This document shows positions 59,290 to 64,000 of a stretch of DNA of 64,000 bases, in pieces. Below the pieces are notes generated by a model that was not told where the DNA came from, ran no database searches, and was given only the letters and a program-made list of their open reading frames with translations. Each line of letters starts with the position of its first letter. Position 1 is the first letter of the stretch. Source of the stretch: Vicia villosa (Eukaryota > Streptophyta > Magnoliopsida > Fabales > Fabaceae); contig NW_026705173.1 in assembly GCF_029867415.1 (NCBI RefSeq), forward strand, positions 1 through 64,000. Direction: 5' to 3'. The translations under genes and the position numbers were made by a program.

Positions 59290-61869
59290 TTATGGAGGGT
59301 ATTTCCTTTTCCAAACCTTGTTGCTTGCCACTTCCGCAACCACGAACTCATGAAGATGAAAAGCATGGACAACTTTTCTATTCAATTCACTTCCCACATT
59401 CTTCTTGACTTCCTTAGCCTTCTTAGGACTTTTGATAGTTACATAATTTGGTTCCACCCTAGAGGCTATGCTTGAAACTTTTTCTTGGAGGTGTTTAGGA
59501 CTTTTGTCTTCTCCCTCACTTTCGATCATACCAACAGAAGCTTGATCATGTACACCTGCACTTTGTTTCTTGACTTCTAACATCTTCAAGGTTACTTCTT
59601 CATCAAATGATTTCACCGTTAGTGTCCCTTTCTCAATGTCAAAGTTGCAACGACTTGTTAACAAAAAGGGTCTCCCAAGAAGGATAGGAGTTTCTTCATC
59701 TTCAGGAATGTCCATGATGTGGAAGTCAACAGGGAATATAAACTTATCAATCTCCACCAGTACATCTTCAGCTACCCCATGAGATTTCTTGATGGTGTGA
59801 TCAGAGAACTTTAATTTTGTCTCACTTTCGCTTATCTTTCCCAATTCAAGCTTTTTGAAGATAGATAGTGGCATTAAACTCACACTAGAACCAGAATCAA
59901 TAAGTACCTTTTTAAACATTTTGTTCTTGATTGTGCATGGTATCGCCACTGCTCCAGGATCTTTCTTCTTGATGGGGGTCTTCCTTGCTGGCGAGACTAT
60001 ACCACACTTTTCAGTTGCAATTTCTGGTTCTCCTCCCACGGGTCTCTTTTTAGCAATCACCTCCTTCATAAATTTCTTATACAACGGCATGTGCTCAAGT
60101 GCTTCAAAGAAGGGGAGATTGACTTCTAGCTTTTTAAACAAAGCTGCAAACTTCTCAAAATCCTTTTCTGTTGAATTCTTCTTTGTCACTCTAGAAGGAA
60201 AAGGTAGCTTGATTGTCGGTTTAGCATTTTGCTTATTTTTCTCTTCAAGTTGCTTAACCGGTGGTATCACAATTTCGGGCTCTTTCACATTCTCTCTTAT
60301 CTCCAAATCTACCTCAATCACCAAGGGATCATCCATTTCCTCTTCTTCTTTTTCTGATTCTGCCACTTTCTTACTCCTTGTAGTAACAGCATTAATCTTC
60401 TCTTCGTCTTTCGGATTTTTCACAGTTGAGCTTGGAAGGGTACCTTGTGCCTGTAGAGTGAGATGATGTGCTATTTGACCCATTTGAACTTCCAGATTTT
60501 TGATTGAAGTTGTGGTGTTCCTGAGGTTGGTTCTTGTCTCTTCTTGAAACTGAGAATTTTGAGCTTCCATTATTTCAATAGCGATCTCCCAATCTGCTTT
60601 TTTTTGTACCTGTTGTTGCCCTTGAGTTTGGAACTGTTGTGGATAGTGTTGGAATTGTTGCTGATATGGAGGTTGTTGTTGAGTTGATCCTTGCTTTTGA
60701 AAGTTTCCTTGTTGGTCTTTCCATGCGAAATTAGGATGATTTTTCCATCCTGGATTATATGTATTGGCATATGGATTATTTTGCCTCAACATATGAATCT
60801 GCTCCACCTGTTCTTGCGTTGCCACACAATGCATCGCAAAATGCGGTCCACTACATATTTCACAAACAACTGAGGCGACTGGCTCAACTTGTGCTACTTT
60901 CTGTTCACTAATATTCATCTTTTTCAATATTATTTCTACTTCAACCGCAATTTGTTCTTCCATTTTAACTACCTGATCAGCAAGCTTCAAATCAATTTTA
61001 ACTTCCGGTTGACTCATTGCACGGTCATATAACTCAATGTGCTCATTAGCGGCAATAGCTTCTATGATTCTCTTGATACCAGTGGCTGTTGAAAAATTTG
61101 TTGAGCCACCGGCGGCAGTATCGATAAGCTGTTTAGTCTTAAGTCGGAGACCATTAACAAAAGTCTGCATTTGTTCGGTTGGGTCCATGTTATGAGTAGG
61201 ACAAGCCACCAAACACCTCTTGAACCTTTTATATGCATCTCCCAGTGATTCCCCTTCTTTCTGCTTAAAATTCACGATATCATATCTTTTTCAAATGAAG
61301 ACTGAAGTAGGGAAATACTCATTCAAGAAGGCGGTTTCCATCTGTTGCCATGTTGTGATGCTTCCAGCTGGAAGTGAATAAAACCATTCTTCTGCATCTT
61401 CGGATAAAGTAAATGGGAACATTACAAGTCTCTTGGCTTCTTCAGAATGGCCTTCTATTTTTAATGATGTTGTTGTGGTGAGGAATCTCTGTAAATGCTT
61501 ATTTGCATCTTCATTGATTCTTCCAGCAAAGGGCTTGCTTTCTAACTGACGGATAGTGGAAGGATGTAGTTGGAAGTGTGCCACGTTAACCGGTTGATTT
61601 ACTATGGTTATTCTTCCAAGTGGTGCATTAGCCCTTCCATAATCACCTAAAAGTCTCTCTGGAGGAGGTGGACCAGCTGCCATAGTTTCAGGCTCAGAAT
61701 CTGACTGCTCGGACTGAATAAATATTACTTCTTCGTCTTCTGATTCTGAAACTACAGGTGATTCTTCTTTCGATGCCAGTCTTTTCTGCTTAATTTCTTG
61801 GAGTCGTGCTCGCAATAATCTTTCGGGTTCTGCGTCAAAAAGAAATTTAGCTGAGGACTTACCTCGCAT
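59290..61869 (-). pseudogene. Athila gag-protease polyprotein, one premature stop
   Basis: A single minus-strand frame of about 860 codons from ATG at 61869 (MRGKSSAKFLF) to 59290, broken only by a TGA at 61291-61293 where CGA (Arg) would fit. Gag core: FAGRINEDANKHLQRFL, MFPFTLSEDAEEWFYSLP, ITTWQQMETAFLNEYFP, KQKEGESLGDAYKRFKRC. Zinc knuckle C-x2-C-x3-H-x4-C (CEICSGPHFAMHC) at about 60860-60820. A Q-rich segment and a K/E-rich segment follow. Protease: VLIDSGSSVSLMP near 59905 and ILLGRPFL near 59670. The chain stops after WKRKYPP with no RT. If the stop were read through or the two halves made separately, capsid and protease could still form; enzymes must come from elsewhere. Confidence 0.92.
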
Positions 61870-62011
61870 ACAAGGTTAGACAGTTATTAGTTGGGAGTAA
61901 TCAATAAAAATAAATAAGTAAATAAAAATCAAATTTTTGCAAAAGAAATAAAATTTTAATTGCAGAGCAATAAAATTTTAATTGACTGAATAATAACTTA
62001 TATTTTGGCAA

Positions 62012-62029
62012 TCCCCGGCAACGGCGCCA
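62012..62029 (-). other. Primer binding site of the minus-strand Athila element
   Basis: Minus strand TGGCGCCGTTGCCGGGGA, the Athila (aspartate-tRNA) type, 6 bases inside the 5' LTR. Confidence 0.88.
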
Positions 62030-62035
62030 AAAACT

Positions 62036-63398
62036 TGATCGGAAAAATAGCAATTGTACTATTTTCACCGATGTAGTAATAATGGGTTTTACCCCAAGTA
62101 TCGATCACGAGGATTGCGTAGGAAAGATAAATTATTGTAAACAGTCAATTAAACAAAAGAGCAGATAGGGTTTTTATATTGGAAGAATAAAATTCAAATA
62201 AATAAGCTGAAAGTAAAATAGCTTTTGTGTATAAATTCAGAGTAATGCCAATGTAGGTGTATGATCAGCCTTCTAATGACTCTGTACTAAGATCTCTTTA
62301 ACAAGTTCATATGTTGCAACTATTTGTTCTTAAGGGTGTTTTCCTAAGTCCTTAGTGAAAACCTTTTGGTTTGCAATCCTAATGCCTAAGTCCTTAGAAA
62401 CAAAGGTTTGTGAACCAAAGATGTAAATAATCAAGAATTTTTCAAATAACCTTACGGTATCCCTAGGCCTAGGTGATAACAATAAGATTTAATTGTTTAA
62501 AAACCTTAACAACCGTAGTCCTACAGATTGTTAACCGTGGATCAATCTTGTTTTGCCGACAAAGAAAGCAATAAAAACATAAAACAATTAAATTGCAAAA
62601 TATGAAAGCTTGATTAAAGAACAACGATATTCAGAGTCATTACAATGCAAATCAGGGACACCCCCTAGCATTGGGGGGTTTAGCCTCTCATAATATTCAA
62701 GAAACCAAAATCATAAAGTTTAGACATTTACAAAAGATTAGGAGAACTCTGATCTTCAATGGTTTCCACCGTTGAATCTCTTCGTCTTCCACAACCTTGA
62801 TAACGCTATCTTGCTCTCTTCTGGAATTCTTTCGTACGATCAAAAGTCTCTTCTCCTTGTCTTTCAATCTTCTTTTAATCCCTCTAGGTTTTCAGATCTC
62901 AGCCATAATACCCAAACTGCCCCTGGAACTTTAAAAATTGGAAAAAACCAAAATTCAGAAATTCTGTCCGCACAGCTGACACGGCCGTGTCACTTGACAC
63001 GGTCTGACCGTGTCCGTCTCTGCCTCTTTTGGTTTTGACTTCAAAACCAAAGTTGTAGCCCTTTTCGTTATCGAAATTTTGCCACCGGAACCGCGTCATT
63101 CCGAGTTACGAAGCTCCAGTTATGATCAAAATACTACACGCATGTCACGATTTTCAGCTTCTTTTACACCAACACTTGTGCAATTTCCATCTGATCCAGA
63201 CTTAACCTACAACCACCAAGTAGAGAGATCAAAAGCATCTAAAAAGACATGATAAAGGGAACAAAAACATAATGCAAGCAATTAACTAATATTAAAGGAA
63301 TCAACGAAAAACTCTTGAAAACAACCACAAAGTGTTACCAAGTATGACGATCTTATGCCGAATTTATGACGAAATTAAGTAGAAATGGTGACCGATCA
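62036..63398 (-). repeat. Athila LTR, right copy (5' LTR)
   Basis: 1,363 bp, near-identical to 56461-57824. Palindromes at 62978-62991 and 62996-63014, shared motif at 63065-63121. Confidence 0.95.
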
Positions 63399-63523
63399 AG
63401 GACATCTTGAGATTTCTAAAAAGTACTAGAACTCTTCCATATTCGACCTTCCAAGATCTCATTTACCACGAATGGTGATGACACGATCAACATTCAACAA
63501 CTACTTCTCAACACTTCAAGTCC

Positions 63524-64000
63524 ATATATGGTCTAATGTACAACTTGTTCTGGTACTCCTCTTCAGATATGATCTAATGAATGACTCTTTCTGACGTCCT
63601 TCATCAGATATGGTCTAATGTATGACTCGTTCTGGCATTATCCAACAAATATGGTCTAATGTACGACTCATTCTGACATCTTCCATCAGATATGATCCAA
63701 TGTATGATCCGTTCTGATATTCTTCCTCAGATATGGTCTAATGTACGACTCGTTTTGATATTCTTCCTCAGATATGGTCTAATGTACGACTCAATCTGAC
63801 GTCCTTCCTCAGTTATGGTCTAATGTACGACTCGTTCTGACGTCCTTCCTCAGATATGGTCTAATGTACGACTCGTTCTGACATCCTTCAACATATATGG
63901 TCTAATGTATGACTCGTTCTGACACCCTCCAACAGATATGATATAATATTCTCCTTCAAATATGGTTTAATGAATAACTCGTTATGATGTCCTACTTCCA
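63524..64000 (+). repeat. About 13 tandem repeats of ~41 bp in the Ogre-type LTR
   Basis: Unit CAGATATGGTCTAATGTACG then ACTCGTTCTGACGTCCTTCCT, with variation. The array continues past the window end. Some units could derive from a satellite, or form an LTR-internal array as in the other Ogre-like LTR. Confidence 0.85.

Larger units (their letters stand above)
56461..63398 (-). mobile_element. Young non-autonomous Athila element, gag-protease only (6,938 bp)
   Basis: Flanked by AGGAC at 56456-56460 and 63399-63403. LTRs at 56461-57824 and 62036-63398 are nearly identical, with perfect 7-bp inverted tips (TGATCGG ... CCGATCA). On the minus strand the order is 5' LTR (right copy), primer site, gag-protease, conserved box, untranslated region, purine tract (AAGTTTGGGGTTG), 3' LTR. 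RT, RNase H and integrase are absent. The few LTR differences (for example AGTATACT/ATTGTACT near 56477 and 62053) show it is recent. Confidence 0.95.
55815..64000 (+). mobile_element. Ogre-type LTR, split by an Athila insertion and running off the window
   Basis: Starts TGTCATACCCCAAAATTTTC at 55815 inside the Athila env-like remnant. This is an Ogre-like LTR start to my recollection. It continues to AGGAC at 56460, resumes at 63404 after the 6.9-kb Athila derivative, and then enters a tandem repeat to the window end. Its 3' end and target duplication are not in the window. Confidence 0.65.

Noticed and set aside
59855..60466. 203-codon plus-strand frame
   Set aside because: It is the opposite strand of the Athila gag-protease gene, which has clear gag and protease motifs.

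Overview
The window is transposable-element sequence from a large plant genome. I find no host gene, tRNA gene or functional rRNA gene. Tat/Ogre-type LTR retrotransposons, Athila elements, a CACTA transposon and a Cassandra-like 5S-bearing LTR, with an Ogre-style tandemly repeated 3' UTR, suggest a legume, probably tribe Fabeae (pea, vetch, Lathyrus, lentil). The genus cannot be fixed from sequence alone.

Layout as a nest. The oldest layer is a decayed plus-strand Tat-lineage Ty3/gypsy element. Its pieces lie at 1-1526 (gag), 11185-14549 (gag end, protease, RT, RNase H, start of a second RNase H), 43555-45080 (end of second RNase H, integrase), 45328-50994 (two antisense extra genes) and from 51437 (3' LTR). 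Four insertions interrupt it: a CACTA element at 1527-11184 (AGA target duplication), a gag-only Ogre-like element at 14550-43554 (CAAAT), and a Cassandra-like solo LTR at 46743-47116 (AGAAG) are seen directly; an Athila derivative beginning before 52691 follows the Tat LTR. The Ogre-like element carries its own insertions: a three-LTR tandem array of a non-coding retrotransposon at 16771-29880 (ATGCT) in its 5' LTR, and a solo LTR at 33968-35796 in its gag gene.

From 52691 rightwards comes a decayed plus-strand Athila derivative (gag, then an Athila-ORF/env-like remnant, no pol). It is cut at 55815 by an Ogre-type LTR, which is itself split by a young minus-strand Athila derivative at 56461-63398 (AGGAC; gag-protease only) and runs off the window end in a ~41-bp tandem repeat.

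Functionally, the younger retroelements lack reverse transcriptase and integrase and must depend on enzymes supplied elsewhere. The only long gene that reads cleanly is the 12-exon CACTA accessory gene with a ULP1-like protease domain; its partner transposase is broken. The most interesting signals are non-coding: (i) a 57-nt sequence in three LTR families, each time close to a different family-specific GC-rich palindrome cluster; (ii) about 39 hairpin repeats in the Ogre-like 3' UTR whose stems vary by paired changes; (iii) a middle LTR in the tandem array that is a mosaic of the two outer LTRs.
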